Source: Leifsonia williamsii (GTDB lineage: Bacteria > Actinomycetota > Actinomycetes > Actinomycetales > Microbacteriaceae). Taken from it: DNA of 64,000 bases. A program made the translations under genes and the position numbers. Under the pieces are notes generated by a model. The model was not told the DNA's origin and searched no databases. It saw only the letters and a list, made by a program, of their open reading frames with translations. Position 1 is the first letter of the stretch; every line of letters begins with the position of its first letter. Positions 1 to 10,114 of the stretch are shown piece after piece. The stretch covers positions 3,286,001 to 3,350,000 of the forward strand of contig NZ_JAROCF010000001.1 of NCBI RefSeq assembly GCF_030433685.1. The letters run 5' to 3'.

Positions 1-39
1 ATCAGGAGGACCGGACGCGACCCCACGGCCGGCACGACG

Positions 40-73
40 ACGGCGGCCGGCCCGGAACCGGGCCGGCCGCCGT
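40..73. terminator. Perfect hairpin downstream of the aldehyde dehydrogenase
   Basis: Two 16-base arms (40-55 and 58-73) are exact reverse complements separated by AA. The stem is almost pure G/C and lies 16 bases past the stop codon of the minus-strand dehydrogenase gene. There is no clear U-tract, as is common for actinobacterial terminators, so termination is inferred from position and stem strength. Confidence 0.6.
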
Positions 74-89
74 GCGTGCGCGCGACCGC

Positions 90-1519
90 CTACACCTGGA
101 TGGCCTTCAGCTCGGTGAACTCCTCCACCCCGGCGCGGCCGAGCTCGCGGCCGTTCCCGGACTGCTTGTACCCGCCGAACGGGGCGGCCGGATTGAAGTC
201 GGCCCCGTTGAGGTAGACCTGGCCGACCTTCAGTTGCCGGGCGATGCGCATGGCGTGCGCGGGCTCGCCGAATACCGCCGCCGTGAGCCCGTAGACGGTG
301 CCGTCGGCGATCGCCACCGCCTCCTCCTCGTCGGCGTAGGGGATGACCGAGAGGACCGGGCCGAAGATCTCCTCCTGCGCGATCGTGGAGTCGGGGTCGA
401 CGTCCGCGAAGATCGTCGGGCGGATGTACGCGCCGTGCTCGAGGCCGGGCACACGGCCGGGCCGCCGACGACCAGAGTGGCTCCGTCCGCGATCCCGCGC
501 TCGATGTACGCGTTCACGCGCTGCCACTGCGCCTCCGACGCGAGGGGTCCGACGCGCACCGACTCGTCGCGCGGATCGCCGACGACGTAGGCCTCGGCTG
601 CCGTCACGAGCTTCGCCACGACCTCCGCCTGCCGGTGCGCCGGGACCAGCAGCCGCGTCCACGCTCCGCAGGCCTGCCCGCTGTTGGTGAACACCGCGGC
701 GAGGGTGTGCCCGACGGCGCTGTCCAGGTCCGCGTCGTCGAGCACGAGGTTCGCGGTCTTGCCACCCAGCTCCAGAGCGACCCGCTTGACGGTCTCGGCG
801 GCGACCGCCGAGATCCGCTTGCCGGCGCGCGTCGACCCGGTGAACGAGATCATGTCTACGTCGGGGTGCGCGACGAGCGCTTCTCCGACGACAGGGCCGG
901 TGCCGTAGACGACGTTGAAGACGCCGTCCGGGAACCCGGCGGCGGCCGTCGACTCGGCGAGGATGCGGATCGACAGCGGCGCGAGCTCCGACGGCTTGAG
1001 CACGATGGTGTTGCCGGCGAGCAGGGCGGGCGCCACCTTCGTCATCACCTGCTGCAGCGGGAAGTTCCAGGGGGTGATCGCGCCCACCACGCCCACGGGC
1101 TCGCGGACGATGGTCGAGTTGCCGACCTGCTCCGTCCACGCGACGGTGGGCTCGAGGTCCGCGGTCGCCGCCGTCACGAGCGCCGGGAAGCCGGCCTGGG
1201 CGGCGCGGGAGAGGGAGATGGGGGCGCCGATCTCGGCGGTGATCGCCCGCGCGATCTCCTCACGACGGTCGGTCAGCACGGCCGAGAGGCGGCGGAGGTT
1301 CTCGGCACGGTCGGCGGGCGCTGTCTCCGCCCAGCCGGGGAGAGCGGCGCGCGCAGCCTCGACCGCACGGTCGACATCGGAGGGCGTGCCTGCCGGCGCG
1401 GAGGCGACGATCGCACCGCTCGCGGGGTCGACGACGTCGAGCGCGCCACCGTCCGCGCGCACGACGGCACCGCCGATCCAGTGGCCGGCGATGCTGAGCT
1501 GATCTGTTGTGTTGGTCAT
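90..1519 (-). pseudogene. NAD(P)-dependent aldehyde dehydrogenase, frameshifted
   Basis: This is a member of the aldehyde dehydrogenase superfamily, which oxidises aldehydes to acids in the cytosol. From ATG at 1519 the frame carries the motif ITPWNFPL (about residues 148-155), the general base Glu250 in LELGGK and the nucleophile Cys284 in NSGQACGAW. Near 458-461 the frame changes: the normal C-terminus ([29 protein letters not shown]) continues in another frame to a stop at 90. Adding one G in the run CCCGGCC would restore a protein of about 476 residues, the usual length. This may be a recent pseudogene or a base missed in sequencing. It is divergent from an HTH regulator that probably controls it. 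The substrate cannot be told. Confidence 0.85.
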
Positions 1520-1648
1520 GCCGCAACGATCTCTCCGCGCGACGGAGACAACCAGACCAGGAGCATCCGGGCATCGTCAACCAGGTACGGCGCATCCCCG
1601 GATCGTTCGACCATGGCGGGGGCCGCCCGCCACAGAGAGGATCGCATC

Positions 1649-2503
1649 GTGGACCGCACCCAGCTCGCCGACTTCCTGCGGACGCGCAGGAACGCCCTGC
1701 GCCCGGAGGACGTCGGACTCGCCTCCGGCACGAGACGACGCACCCCCGGCCTGCGCCGGGAGGAGGTCGCCGCACTCAGCGGGATCTCCGTCGACTACTA
1801 CAACCGCATCGAGCAGCAGCGCGGGCCGGTGCCCTCGGAGCAGGTGCTCGCGGCGCTCGCGCGCGGGCTCCGGCTCACCCTGGAGGAGCGGGACCACCTG
1901 TTCCACCTCGCGGGGAGGCGCGTGGCCGGACGGGTGGCGCGCACCGACCATGTCAACGCCGGGCTGATGCGCGTGTTCGACCGGCTGCAGGACACTCCCG
2001 CCCAGGTCGTCAACACGCTCGGCGAGACGCTCATCCAAACACCGCCCGCGGTCGCCCTGCTCGGCGACGAGACGGCGTTCACGGGGCCGGCACGAAGCCG
2101 GGTCTTCCGCTGGTTCACGGATCCGGCGACGCGGCGCACGGCCCCGCCGGAGGATCATGCCCGCCACGGGCGCGCCCTGGTCGCCGGTCTCGCGGCGGCG
2201 GCCGCGGAGGGCGGTCCGCGCTCTCCTGCGGCGGCGCTGGTCGCGACGCTCCGCGCCGAGAGCGCGGAGTTCCGGGAGATCTGGGACGAGCATCCGGTCG
2301 CCGGACCGTACTGCGCACCGAAGCGCTTCCTCCATACCGACGTCGGCGAGCTGGAGCTCTACGGCCAGACCCTCCTCGACCCCGACCAGTCGCAGTCGCT
2401 GATGGTCTTCACCGCCGAGCCGGGCAGCGTCAGCGACGAGCGGCTCCGGCTGCTGTCTGTGCTGGGGCCGTTCGCACCGCGCACGGCCCCCTCCAACGGG
2501 TGA
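1649..2503 (+). CDS. Helix-turn-helix regulator with MmyB-like ligand-binding domain
   Basis: The 284-residue protein has an N-terminal XRE-type helix-turn-helix (about residues 35-80, with GLRREEVAALSGIS and YNRIEQQRG). A C-terminal domain of the MmyB/MLTR type, usually a small-ligand sensor, follows. I chose GTG at 1649 because AGAGAGG sits eight bases upstream and the conserved family N-terminus starts there; longer upstream readings run antisense through the dehydrogenase. The 129-base gap to the divergent dehydrogenase start suggests it controls that gene, an arrangement common for this family. Ligand unknown. Confidence 0.85.
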   Translation: MDRTQLADFLRTRRNALRPEDVGLASGTRRRTPGLRREEVAALSGISVDYYNRIEQQRGPVPSEQVLAALARGLRLTLEERDHLFHLAGRRVAGRVARTDHVNAGLMRVFDRLQDTPAQVVNTLGETLIQTPPAVALLGDETAFTGPARSRVFRWFTDPATRRTAPPEDHARHGRALVAGLAAAAAEGGPRSPAAALVATLRAESAEFREIWDEHPVAGPYCAPKRFLHTDVGELELYGQTLLDPDQSQSLMVFTAEPGSVSDERLRLLSVLGPFAPRTAPSNG

Positions 2504-2591
2504 TGCCGGTGCGCACCGCCTCCGTGCGATGATCCACTGAATCGGTCGCGCGACCCGAACCCGACTGCGGGGCCGTGAACGGGGGTAGTAC

Positions 2592-5471
2592 GTGGTCGAG
2601 GGCGCCGCAGGGGCAGCGAGGCCGCTGTTCGGACGGGATCAGGCGCGGGAGACCATCCTTCTCGTCGCGCACCGCGCCGTCGACCGGGGCGGCGCCGTGC
2701 TGGTGACCGGGGAGGCCGGGCTCGGCAAGACCGCGCTCCTCGCCGACGTCGCCGAGCGGCTCGACGGTTGGACGCTGCTGCGCGTGCACGCCGACTCGTT
2801 CGAGTCCGACCTGGCGTACGCGACCGTCGAGACCCTCATCCGCGGCCTCAACGGCCTGCGCCGCGATCGCGCGCCGCGGCTGCCGCATCCCGAGCCCTCT
2901 GCGGACGCGCTCACGGTCGGACGGCTGCTGCTCGACGCCATCGACGCGATCGACGGGCCGGTGTGCCTGATCGTCGACGACGCGCAGTGGGTCGACGAGC
3001 CGTCGGCCCGCGCGCTGCGGTTCGTCGTGCGACGGCTGTCCGACCAGGGCTTCCTGTTCACCGCCGCCACGCGGCCGCAGCCGAACAGCGTCACAGCGCT
3101 CTTCGACGACGTCTCAGCGGCCACCGTGAACCACGCGCGCATCGACCTGGCGCCGCTCACGGTCGCCGACACCCAGGAGCTCGCCCAGCACCTCCTGGGA
3201 CACGCCGTCTCGCGCAGGACCGCGACCAGGCTCACCGAGGCGACGCAGGGGTCGCCGCTGCTGCTCAGCGTGCTGCTGAAGCAGCTGCGCGAGACCTTCG
3301 CCCAGGCGCTGCACCCGGCCGGATGGGACCTCCCCGCCACCGCGATCACCCCGCTCGCGACCGCGATCGGCTCGGCGCTCGAGGGCGCGGAGCCGCCGGT
3401 GCGGGAGGCGGCGGAGACGGTCGCCGTGCTGCGGGACCCGCTCCCCCTCCCCGTGGTCGGCACGATCGCCGAGCGCCTCGGGACCACCGTCGACATCCCC
3501 GGCGCGGTCTCGCGCGGGCTCGTCCACGCCGGACAGCGCGACGGGGTCGTCTGGGTCGAGCCCGCGCACGCCCTGCTCGCGGACGCACTGACGGGCGGCA
3601 TCCCGCTGGAACGCCGGGTCGCCCTCCACCGGATCGCCGCCGGGGTGCTCACCGGGCACCGCGCGCTGCGTCATCGGGTGGAGGCCGCCGACCGCACCGA
3701 CCCCACGCTCGTCGACGAGCTGCTCGCTGCGGCGCTGACCTGCGCCGACCAGAACCAGCCGGAGCAGGCGTTCAGCTACGCCCGCTCCGCCGTGCACCTC
3801 GCCTCCGGCACCGAGCGCGAACGCGCGCTGATCGAGATCGGCCTGATCGCGATGCGGTTCCGGCTGCACGAGCGCATCTTCGAGCTGCGCGACGCGATCG
3901 AGGCGCTGCCGGCCTCCCCCTCCCGCGACGCCGTGCTGCTGGAGCTGCGGACGCTGACCGGCGACGTCCCGGGCGCCCTCGCGCTCGGTCTCGCGCTGGA
4001 GGCCGCCACCGACCGCGACCCCGACGCGCGGGTGATCCGCGTCCACGTCGCCGAGGCGCTCCCGAAGGTCTTCATGGCGATGGGCGACTTCGGCGGCGTG
4101 CTCGACCATCTGGAGCAGGCGCGGCGGCTGATCGCCGACTGCCCGGCTCCCGACGAGGTCGCCGACCCCGCGCTGCGCTGGATGGCGCACCCCGAGGAGC
4201 ACCTCATGCGGCTGCTCGGCTGGGCGCTGAACTCGGCGGCGCATGCCAGACGGCCCGACCTGTTCCGCCCGCTCACCGCCGAGCTCGACAGCCTGCTGGA
4301 CACGCACGAGTCGCCGGCGGCGGTCGACGCCCTGGTCTCCCGCTCGCGCGTCTTCATCCTCGACGGCCGCATCGAGCAGGCCCGCGCCGACCTCGCACGT
4401 GCGAACGCGCTCGTCCGGCGGTACCCCGGGAGCTGGACCGCCGGCTTCGCCCGCACGATCTACGCGCACATCCTCTTCCTCGTCGGAGAGTGGGAGGAGT
4501 CGGTCACCCTGGCCGACACCGCCGTCGCGCTCGCCCTCGACGAGACCGACCTGTCGTGCTGGCCGATCGCGCTGTGGACCTCCACCCTCGTCCGCGCCGG
4601 ACGCGGCGAGGCGGAGGCCGTGGAGGAGCGGCTGCGAGCCGCCGCCCAGGCGCGCCCCGGCATCACCGGCTCGTACGACGGCGACCTCCCCTACCTCGCG
4701 CGCGCCGAGCTCGCCCGCGCCCTCGGCCGGCCCGGCGACCAGCTCGCCGCCGCCGAGGAGGCGGAGGCGGCGGCCAACCGCGGCTCCAACCTGGGCTGGC
4801 TCACCTACCGCGTCGACGCCCTCGCCGCCCTCGGGCGACCGGCGGAGGCGCGCGAGGCGTTCGACCGCTGCGCCGCGGCCGGCATGTGGCGCCCGTACTA
4901 CGGCGGAGTGCGCTGGCTGGAGGGGCGCGTGCTGCAGGCGGAGGGCCGCCTCGACGAGGCGCGCGAGGCCTACCTGGCCGAGCTGGACGACCGGCCCGGG
5001 TGCGCCTTCCCGTTCCCCCGGGCAGTCGCCGCCCTCGACGCCGGGCTGCTGCTCGGCGGACTGGAGCCGGCCGAGGGCGCCTCGGCGTACGACCGCGCCC
5101 GCGCCGCCGAGCTGCTGGAGCAGGCGGCCGCGACCTTCCGCTCGCTCGGCGCCTCCGGCTACCTGATCCGCACCGCCCATGCCCTCGACCGGTTGCGCTC
5201 CGCGACGCCGGAGACCGCAGCGGAGACCGTCGCCGGAGCCACCGCCTCCGACCCGCTGGCGGCCCTGACCACCCGCGAGCGGCAGGTCGCGCACGCGCTC
5301 GCGGCCGGCATGACCAACAAGGAGATCGCCGAGCGGCTCTACGTGTCGGTCACGACGGTGAACTTCCACGTGCGCAACATCCTCGCCAAGCTCGGGCTGC
5401 GCTCGCGCCGCGACCTGCGGGGGCTCGGGCTGGGCCGGCGGGCGCCGAGGGGCGGACCCGTCAAGAGTTGA
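2592..5471 (+). CDS. LuxR-family regulator with N-terminal ATPase (LAL type)
   Basis: The 959-residue protein is a large ATP-binding LuxR-type regulator. It has a Walker A motif GEAGLGKT at residues 40-47, a Walker B-like stretch CLIVDDAQWVDE near 125, a long helical TPR-like middle region, and a C-terminal GerE/LuxR helix-turn-helix containing LTTRERQVAHALAAGMTNKE and TVNFHVRNILAKLGL. Proteins of this build are MalT-like signal integrators that bind promoters after ATP and inducer binding. The GTG start has a G-rich stretch (GGGGG) just upstream. It stands alone, and no target is evident from the neighbours. A second relative lies at 31150-34119. Confidence 0.9.
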   Translation: MVEGAAGAARPLFGRDQARETILLVAHRAVDRGGAVLVTGEAGLGKTALLADVAERLDGWTLLRVHADSFESDLAYATVETLIRGLNGLRRDRAPRLPHPEPSADALTVGRLLLDAIDAIDGPVCLIVDDAQWVDEPSARALRFVVRRLSDQGFLFTAATRPQPNSVTALFDDVSAATVNHARIDLAPLTVADTQELAQHLLGHAVSRRTATRLTEATQGSPLLLSVLLKQLRETFAQALHPAGWDLPATAITPLATAIGSALEGAEPPVREAAETVAVLRDPLPLPVVGTIAERLGTTVDIPGAVSRGLVHAGQRDGVVWVEPAHALLADALTGGIPLERRVALHRIAAGVLTGHRALRHRVEAADRTDPTLVDELLAAALTCADQNQPEQAFSYARSAVHLASGTERERALIEIGLIAMRFRLHERIFELRDAIEALPASPSRDAVLLELRTLTGDVPGALALGLALEAATDRDPDARVIRVHVAEALPKVFMAMGDFGGVLDHLEQARRLIADCPAPDEVADPALRWMAHPEEHLMRLLGWALNSAAHARRPDLFRPLTAELDSLLDTHESPAAVDALVSRSRVFILDGRIEQARADLARANALVRRYPGSWTAGFARTIYAHILFLVGEWEESVTLADTAVALALDETDLSCWPIALWTSTLVRAGRGEAEAVEERLRAAAQARPGITGSYDGDLPYLARAELARALGRPGDQLAAAEEAEAAANRGSNLGWLTYRVDALAALGRPAEAREAFDRCAAAGMWRPYYGGVRWLEGRVLQAEGRLDEAREAYLAELDDRPGCAFPFPRAVAALDAGLLLGGLEPAEGASAYDRARAAELLEQAAATFRSLGASGYLIRTAHALDRLRSATPETAAETVAGATASDPLAALTTRERQVAHALAAGMTNKEIAERLYVSVTTVNFHVRNILAKLGLRSRRDLRGLGLGRRAPRGGPVKS

Positions 5472-5513
5472 CGGTTTTCCCCTGTGCGTTAGGGCGGCAG
5501 GCGTACCGCTCGC

Positions 5514-5610
5514 TAGCGTTGATGACACCTGGGATGCCCGGTCGCGCGGATGGAAACGCTTCCGAATCGACGAATCGTCTCAACCCGACATGCGCGCGAT
5601 CCGGGCATCC
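5514..5610 (+). ncRNA. Candidate structured RNA or terminator between convergent genes
   Basis: The arms 5532-5548 and 5593-5610 can pair over 17 bases with one bulged base (T at 5600), enclosing a small GGAA/TTCC hairpin at 5552-5563. A TAGCGT box at 5514-5519 would place a transcription start about six bases before the stem. No plus-strand gene follows, because ispE ends at 5649 on the other strand. It could be a short RNA or a large bidirectional terminator. A reading frame from ATG 5522 exists but has no protein-like composition. Confidence 0.35.
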
Positions 5611-5648
5611 GCGGGCAGCCCCCTGCACCTTCCTCCCGGCCCTGGGCG

Positions 5649-6587
5649 TCAATCGCCGAGGATGCGGGCGCCGTGCACCGGGCCGATCGCGCGCACCGCG
5701 GTGAGCCGGGCGGCGCTGAGCGCGATCTGCAGGTCGAGCGCCGAGTCGAGGTCGGCGGTCAGGAACGCGACCGTCGGTCCGGAGCCAGAGACCATGCCGG
5801 CGAGAGCGCCGTTCAGCTCCCCCAGCTCCAGCAGGTCGGCGATCTGCGGCGCGAGGTGGATGGCCGGGGCCTGGAGGTCGTTCGCCAGCGCGTCCGCGAG
5901 CATCTGCGGGTCGCCCGCCCGCAGCGCCTGCAGCACGGCGGAGTCGACGGTCGGCGACTGCTGCGCCGGCGCGATGTCGCGCGCGTGGCGCTCGCGGTGC
6001 CGGTCGAGCTCGCGGTACACCTCGGGCGTGCTGAGCTGCGTCTCGGGCAGCGCTAGCACCCAGTGGAACTGTCCCGTGGCGAGGGCGGGGCTGAGACGGT
6101 CGCCGCGGCCGGTTCCGACCGCGGTGCCGCCGACGAGGGCGAACGGCACGTCGGCGCCGAGCTGCGCGGCCAGCCCGTGCAGCTCCTCCCGCCCGATGTC
6201 GGTGCCCCAGAGCGCGTCGCAGGCAACCAGTGTGGCGGCGGCATCGGCCGAGCCTCCACCCATCCCGCCGGCGATCGGCACGTGCTTGTCGATCTCGAGC
6301 CGCACCCCGCCCGTATAGCCGGTGTGCTCGGCGAGGAGCCGCGCAGCCTTGATCGCGAGGTTGCTGTCGTCGGTCGGGAGCGCGCTCGTGTCGATCGTGC
6401 CGCCGAAGCTCACCGAGAAGTCGTCGGCCGGGTACGCGCGGACGTCCTCGTACAGCGAGACCGCCTGGTAGGCCGTCGCGACATCGTGGTAGCCGTCCTC
6501 CATGACGGCGCCGACACGCATGAAGACGTTGATCTTGCCCGGCGCGCGCACATGCACGACGTCCGCGTCCCACCCCGCATCGACCAT
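5649..6587 (-). CDS. ispE: 4-diphosphocytidyl-2-C-methyl-D-erythritol kinase
   Basis: IspE phosphorylates CDP-methylerythritol in the non-mevalonate (MEP) isoprenoid pathway, in the cytosol. The 312-residue protein has the GHMP-kinase features: the N-terminal substrate motif [12 protein letters not shown] and the glycine-rich ATP loop [17 protein letters not shown] near residue 95. Length is normal for the family. A TAGGTT box ends six bases before the ATG, so it probably has its own leaderless promoter although it lies 53 bases downstream of rsmA on the same strand. The metG-tatD-rsmA-ispE order is widespread in actinobacteria. Confidence 0.95.
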   Translation of the reverse strand: MVDAGWDADVVHVRAPGKINVFMRVGAVMEDGYHDVATAYQAVSLYEDVRAYPADDFSVSFGGTIDTSALPTDDSNLAIKAARLLAEHTGYTGGVRLEIDKHVPIAGGMGGGSADAAATLVACDALWGTDIGREELHGLAAQLGADVPFALVGGTAVGTGRGDRLSPALATGQFHWVLALPETQLSTPEVYRELDRHRERHARDIAPAQQSPTVDSAVLQALRAGDPQMLADALANDLQAPAIHLAPQIADLLELGELNGALAGMVSGSGPTVAFLTADLDSALDLQIALSAARLTAVRAIGPVHGARILGD

Positions 6588-6640
6588 GCTTCAAACCTAC
6601 ACAGTCGCGGCGGACCGGACGTGTCGCCGGGCGGTGGCCG

Positions 6641-7489
6641 TCACACGCGCGCGGCGGCGAGTCGCGCGAAGTCGTCGAGGGTCAGCTGCTCGCCGCGCAG
6701 CGACGGCTGCAGGCCGGCCGCCTCCAGCGCCTCCGCGGCCGCGGCCGGCTCGCCGTAAACGCGGGAGAGCGACTGCCGGAGGGTCTTGCGGCGCTGCTGG
6801 AACGCGGCGTCGACCAGTTCGAAGGTGCGGCGGCGCAGCTCCTCGTCTCCCGGAGGCTGATCGTGCCGCTCGAAGCCGACCAGCACCGAGTCGACGTTCG
6901 GCACCGGCCAGAAGATCTGCCGGCTGACGTTGCCCGCGGTGCGCCAGCGGCCGTACCAGGCGGCCTTGACGCTGGGCGCGCCGTAGACCTTGGAGCCGGG
7001 GTCAGCGGCGATCCGGTGGCCGACCTCCGCCTGCACCATCACGACGCCGGAGCGCAGCGACGGGAAGTGCTCCAGCAGGTGCAGCAGCACCGGCACGGAG
7101 ACGTTGTACGGGAGGTTCGCCACGAGCCGGACGGGCTGCTCCGGCAGCTCGGTGACCGCAAGCGCGTCGCGGTGCACGACGGTGAGCCTCGACGCGGCGT
7201 CGGGAGCGAGCTGCGACACGGTCACCGGGAGCTGCTCCGCGAGGCGACCGTCGATCTCGACGGCGACGACACGAGCGCCCGCCTCCAGGAGGCCGAGGGT
7301 GAGCGAGCCGAGGCCGGGGCCGACCTCCACGACCACATCCCCCGCCTCCACCTCGGCCACGCGCACGATGCGGCGCACGGTGTTGGCGTCGATCACGAAG
7401 TTCTGGCCCAGCTTCTTCGTCGGCGTCACGCCGGTCAGCTCGGCCAGGTCGCGGATCTCGGCGGGGCCGAGCAGGCGCAGCTCGCTCAC
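6641..7489 (-). CDS. rsmA: 16S rRNA dimethyladenosine transferase
   Basis: RsmA (KsgA) dimethylates two adjacent adenines near the 3' end of 16S rRNA during small-subunit assembly. The 282-residue protein shows GQNFVID at the N-terminus, the SAM loop [16 protein letters not shown] and the catalytic motif NLPYNVS. I start it at GTG 7489, whose GTGA overlaps the tatD stop by four bases, which implies translational coupling. Longer readings on this strand run back through tatD in another frame and are not real. Confidence 0.95.
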   Translation of the reverse strand: MSELRLLGPAEIRDLAELTGVTPTKKLGQNFVIDANTVRRIVRVAEVEAGDVVVEVGPGLGSLTLGLLEAGARVVAVEIDGRLAEQLPVTVSQLAPDAASRLTVVHRDALAVTELPEQPVRLVANLPYNVSVPVLLHLLEHFPSLRSGVVMVQAEVGHRIAADPGSKVYGAPSVKAAWYGRWRTAGNVSRQIFWPVPNVDSVLVGFERHDQPPGDEELRRRTFELVDAAFQQRRKTLRQSLSRVYGEPAAAAEALEAAGLQPSLRGEQLTLDDFARLAAARV

Positions 7490-8415
7490 GCGATGATCCC
7501 GATCGGCTGCGTCGGCGGCGGACCGACCGGCTCGCTGTCCCAGCGGCCGTAGACCAGCTCGGTGTTGGAGTTGACCTGTGCGGCGAGCGTGGAGGGGTCC
7601 GTGCCGATGATCTCCGCCATCGCCCGGAGCGTGTGCGGGATCAGATACGGCGCGTTCGGCCGGCCGCGGTAGGGCGTCGGAGTGAGGAACGGCGCGTCGG
7701 TCTCGACCATGATCAGGTGGCGAGGAGCGGCCTCCAGCGCCTCCCGCAGGTTCGGCGCGTTCTTGAAGGTGATGTTGCCGGCGAACGACATGTACCAGCC
7801 GTTGTCGGCGCAGACCCGGGCGAGCTCGGCGTCGCCCGAGAAGCAGTGGAACACCGTCCGCTCCGGGGCCCCGACGCGCTGGAGGGTCGCGACGACCGCC
7901 GCGTGCGCGTCGCGGTCGTGGATCTGCAGCGCGAGGTCGTTCTGCTTGGCGATCTCGATGTGGGCCTCGAACGACCGGAACTGCGCGTCGCGTCGCGGCC
8001 CCGCCTCGGTGCGGAAGAAGTCGAGCCCGGTCTCGCCGATCGCCCGCACGCGCGGCCGGGTGGCGAGCTCGGCGATGATCGCAAGCGCGTCGTCCAGCTC
8101 CCCGCGCTCGGCGTAGTCGGGGGCGTCGTTCGGGTGGAGGGCCACGGCCGCGAGCATCCGCGGCTCGACGGCCGCCGTCTCGGCCGACCAGCGCGAGGTC
8201 TCGACGTCGGTGCCGACCTGCACGACCCCGCGCACGCCGACGCTGGAGGCGCGGTCGAGGTGCTCGCGGTAGTCCAGCGGCTGCTCGCCGTCGGCGATCT
8301 CGAGGTGGGTGTGGTTGTCGTAGACCGGGACGGTCAGCGCCTCCGGCAGCGGCGGGTACGCGAGGTCCCGGCCGTCGGTGACGTGCCGCTGCCGGATGAA
8401 CGCCGGGTCGGTCAT
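7486..8415 (-). CDS. tatD: TatD-family metal-dependent deoxyribonuclease
   Basis: The 309-residue TatD-type hydrolase has a TIM-barrel metallo-nuclease pattern: DNHTHLEI (metal-binding HxH), GETGLDFFR, a His in LQIHDRD, a His in FHCFSGD and a late Asp in [10 protein letters not shown]. Family members act as 3'-5' exonucleases on damaged DNA or as phosphodiesterases. The ATG overlaps the metG stop by four bases (ATGA) and its own stop overlaps rsmA, so the three genes are a tightly coupled operon. The first about 30 residues before DNHTHLEI are longer than in E. coli TatD, as is usual in actinobacteria. Confidence 0.93.
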   Translation of the reverse strand: MTDPAFIRQRHVTDGRDLAYPPLPEALTVPVYDNHTHLEIADGEQPLDYREHLDRASSVGVRGVVQVGTDVETSRWSAETAAVEPRMLAAVALHPNDAPDYAERGELDDALAIIAELATRPRVRAIGETGLDFFRTEAGPRRDAQFRSFEAHIEIAKQNDLALQIHDRDAHAAVVATLQRVGAPERTVFHCFSGDAELARVCADNGWYMSFAGNITFKNAPNLREALEAAPRHLIMVETDAPFLTPTPYRGRPNAPYLIPHTLRAMAEIIGTDPSTLAAQVNSNTELVYGRWDSEPVGPPPTQPIGIIA

Positions 8416-10001
8416 GCTCCCGGCACCGCGTCCGCGTCGATCCGGGGGAACAGCGCCTCCAGCGGGCTGACGGTCGTGCCCGGCGGCAGCTGCCCCCAGT
8501 CGCCCGCACTGCGCAGACGCTGTGCGTCGAGGGCGCCGAGCGTGCCGGAGACGCCCAGCGCCTCCCACAGCTTCGCCGTCGCCTGCGGGACGACCGGCGA
8601 GAGCAGCACGGCGAGCGCGCGGAGACCCTCCGCGGCGGTGTACAGCACCGAGCTGAGGCGCTCGCGGTTGGCCTCGTCCTTGGCGAGGGTCCACGGCTCC
8701 TGCGCGGTGATGTACCCGTTCAGCTCGTCGACGACCGTCCACACCGCGGTGAGGGCGTCGTGGATGGCGAGCCGGCTCATCGCGGCGTCGGCGTCGGCCG
8801 TGGCCTTCGCGACGACGCGCTGCACGGCGAGGTCGGCCTCCTCGTACTCCGCCGGCGTGGGGACCGCCCCGCCGAAGTACCGGGTCACCATCGCGACGAC
8901 GCGCGAGGCGAGGTTGCCGAAGCCGTTGGCGAGCTCCGCCTGGTAGCGGGCCGAGAGGTCCTCCCAACTGAACGAGCCGTCCTGCCCGAAGGCGATGGCG
9001 CGCATGAAGTAGTAGCGGAACGCGTCGGAGCCGAAGGTGTCGGTGATCTGCGTCGGTGCGATGCCGGTGAGCTTCGATTTCGACATCTTCTCGCCGCCGA
9101 CGAGCAGCCAGCCGTGGCCGTACACCCGGTGCGGCACCTCCAGCCCCGCGGCCATCAGCATCGCGGGCCAGATGACGGCGTGGAAGCGGAGGATGTCCTT
9201 GCCGACGATGTGCGTCGCCGGCCAGCGGCGCTCGAACGCGGCCTCGTCCTGGCCGTAGCCGATGGCGGTGATGTAGTTGAGCAGTGCGTCGAACCAGACG
9301 TAGACGACGTGCTCCGGATCCCACGGCACCTTGATGCCCCAGTCGAAGCTGGAGCGCGAGATGGAGAGGTCGCTGAGCCCCTGGCGCACGAAGCTGACCA
9401 CCTCGTTGCGCGCCGACTCCGGCTGCACGAACTCCGGCCGCTCCTCGTACAGGGCGAGCAGGCGGTCGGCGAAGTCGCTCATGCGGAAGAAGTAGTTCTT
9501 CTCCTGCAGCAGCTCCAGCGGCTTCGAGTGGATGGCGCACACCTTCTGGCCCTCGTACTCGCCGACGCCGTCCACGATCTCACTCTGCGGCTTGAACTCC
9601 TCGCAGCCGACGCAGTAGAGCGCCTCGTACTCGCCCGCGTAGATGAAGCCGTCGTCGTACAGCTTCTGCAGGAACTTCTGCACGTTCTGCTCGTGCCGCT
9701 CGTCGGTCGTGCGGATGAAGTCGTCGTTGGCGATGTCGATCGTCTTCAGCAGCGGCAGCCACTCGTTCGTCACCAGCCGGTCGGCCCACTCCTTCGGGGT
9801 CGTGCCGTTGGCGGTGGCCGTGCGGAGGATCTTCTGCCCGTGCTCGTCGGTGCCCGTGAGCAGCCACGTGTCGTCACCCGCCTGGCGGTGCCAGCGCGCG
9901 AGCACGTCGGCCGCGACCTCCGTGTACGCGTGCCCGATGTGCGGGACGTCGTTCACGTAGAAGATCGGCGTTGTGATGTAGAACGAGGAGCCGTCGGACA
10001 T
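8412..10001 (-). CDS. metG: Methionyl-tRNA synthetase
   Basis: MetRS charges initiator and elongator tRNA-Met. The 529-residue class I synthetase has the HIGH motif in [13 protein letters not shown] and the KMSKS loop in [12 protein letters not shown]. Only one Cys-x-x-Cys pair is visible (YCVGCEEF) in the connective insertion. There is no C-terminal tRNA-binding extension. I prefer ATG 10001 over the in-frame ATG at 10010, since AGGA lies eight bases upstream of 10001. It heads the metG-tatD-rsmA operon and is divergent from the toxin-antitoxin pair. Confidence 0.96.
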   Translation of the reverse strand: MSDGSSFYITTPIFYVNDVPHIGHAYTEVAADVLARWHRQAGDDTWLLTGTDEHGQKILRTATANGTTPKEWADRLVTNEWLPLLKTIDIANDDFIRTTDERHEQNVQKFLQKLYDDGFIYAGEYEALYCVGCEEFKPQSEIVDGVGEYEGQKVCAIHSKPLELLQEKNYFFRMSDFADRLLALYEERPEFVQPESARNEVVSFVRQGLSDLSISRSSFDWGIKVPWDPEHVVYVWFDALLNYITAIGYGQDEAAFERRWPATHIVGKDILRFHAVIWPAMLMAAGLEVPHRVYGHGWLLVGGEKMSKSKLTGIAPTQITDTFGSDAFRYYFMRAIAFGQDGSFSWEDLSARYQAELANGFGNLASRVVAMVTRYFGGAVPTPAEYEEADLAVQRVVAKATADADAAMSRLAIHDALTAVWTVVDELNGYITAQEPWTLAKDEANRERLSSVLYTAAEGLRALAVLLSPVVPQATAKLWEALGVSGTLGALDAQRLRSAGDWGQLPPGTTVSPLEALFPRIDADAVPGA

Positions 10002-10091
10002 GCTGACCATCCTACGGGCGGATGGAGGGCGGGCCGGGTGTGTTACCGGCAAGCGGCCCAGGGTGTCGGAGCTGAAGCTGGTATCATCAGA

Positions 10092-10111
10092 GCCGAATAG
10101 GAGGATTCGGC
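10092..10111 (+). promoter_or_regulatory. Inverted repeat with Shine-Dalgarno in its loop, before the antitoxin
   Basis: Seven-base arms GCCGAAT (10092-10098) and ATTCGGC (10105-10111) enclose exactly AGGAGG, three bases before the antitoxin ATG. As DNA this could be the autoregulatory operator typical of toxin-antitoxin loci; as RNA it would hold the ribosome site in a hairpin loop. TATCAT at 10082-10087 may be the -10 box. Confidence 0.5.
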
Positions 10112-10114
10112 GCT

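Noticed and set aside
40..73. Perfect 34-base palindrome considered as an attachment site or origin element
   Set aside because: It sits right after a stop codon and there is no integrase, repeat partner or replication gene; a terminator explains it.
5522..5660. Possible small protein starting at ATG 5522
   Set aside because: No ribosome site, composition unlike a folded protein, and the region is dominated by a long stem.
10001..10052. Upstream in-frame starts for metG
   Set aside because: The extension runs into the promoter region of the divergent antitoxin gene, and the ribosome site fits ATG 10001.
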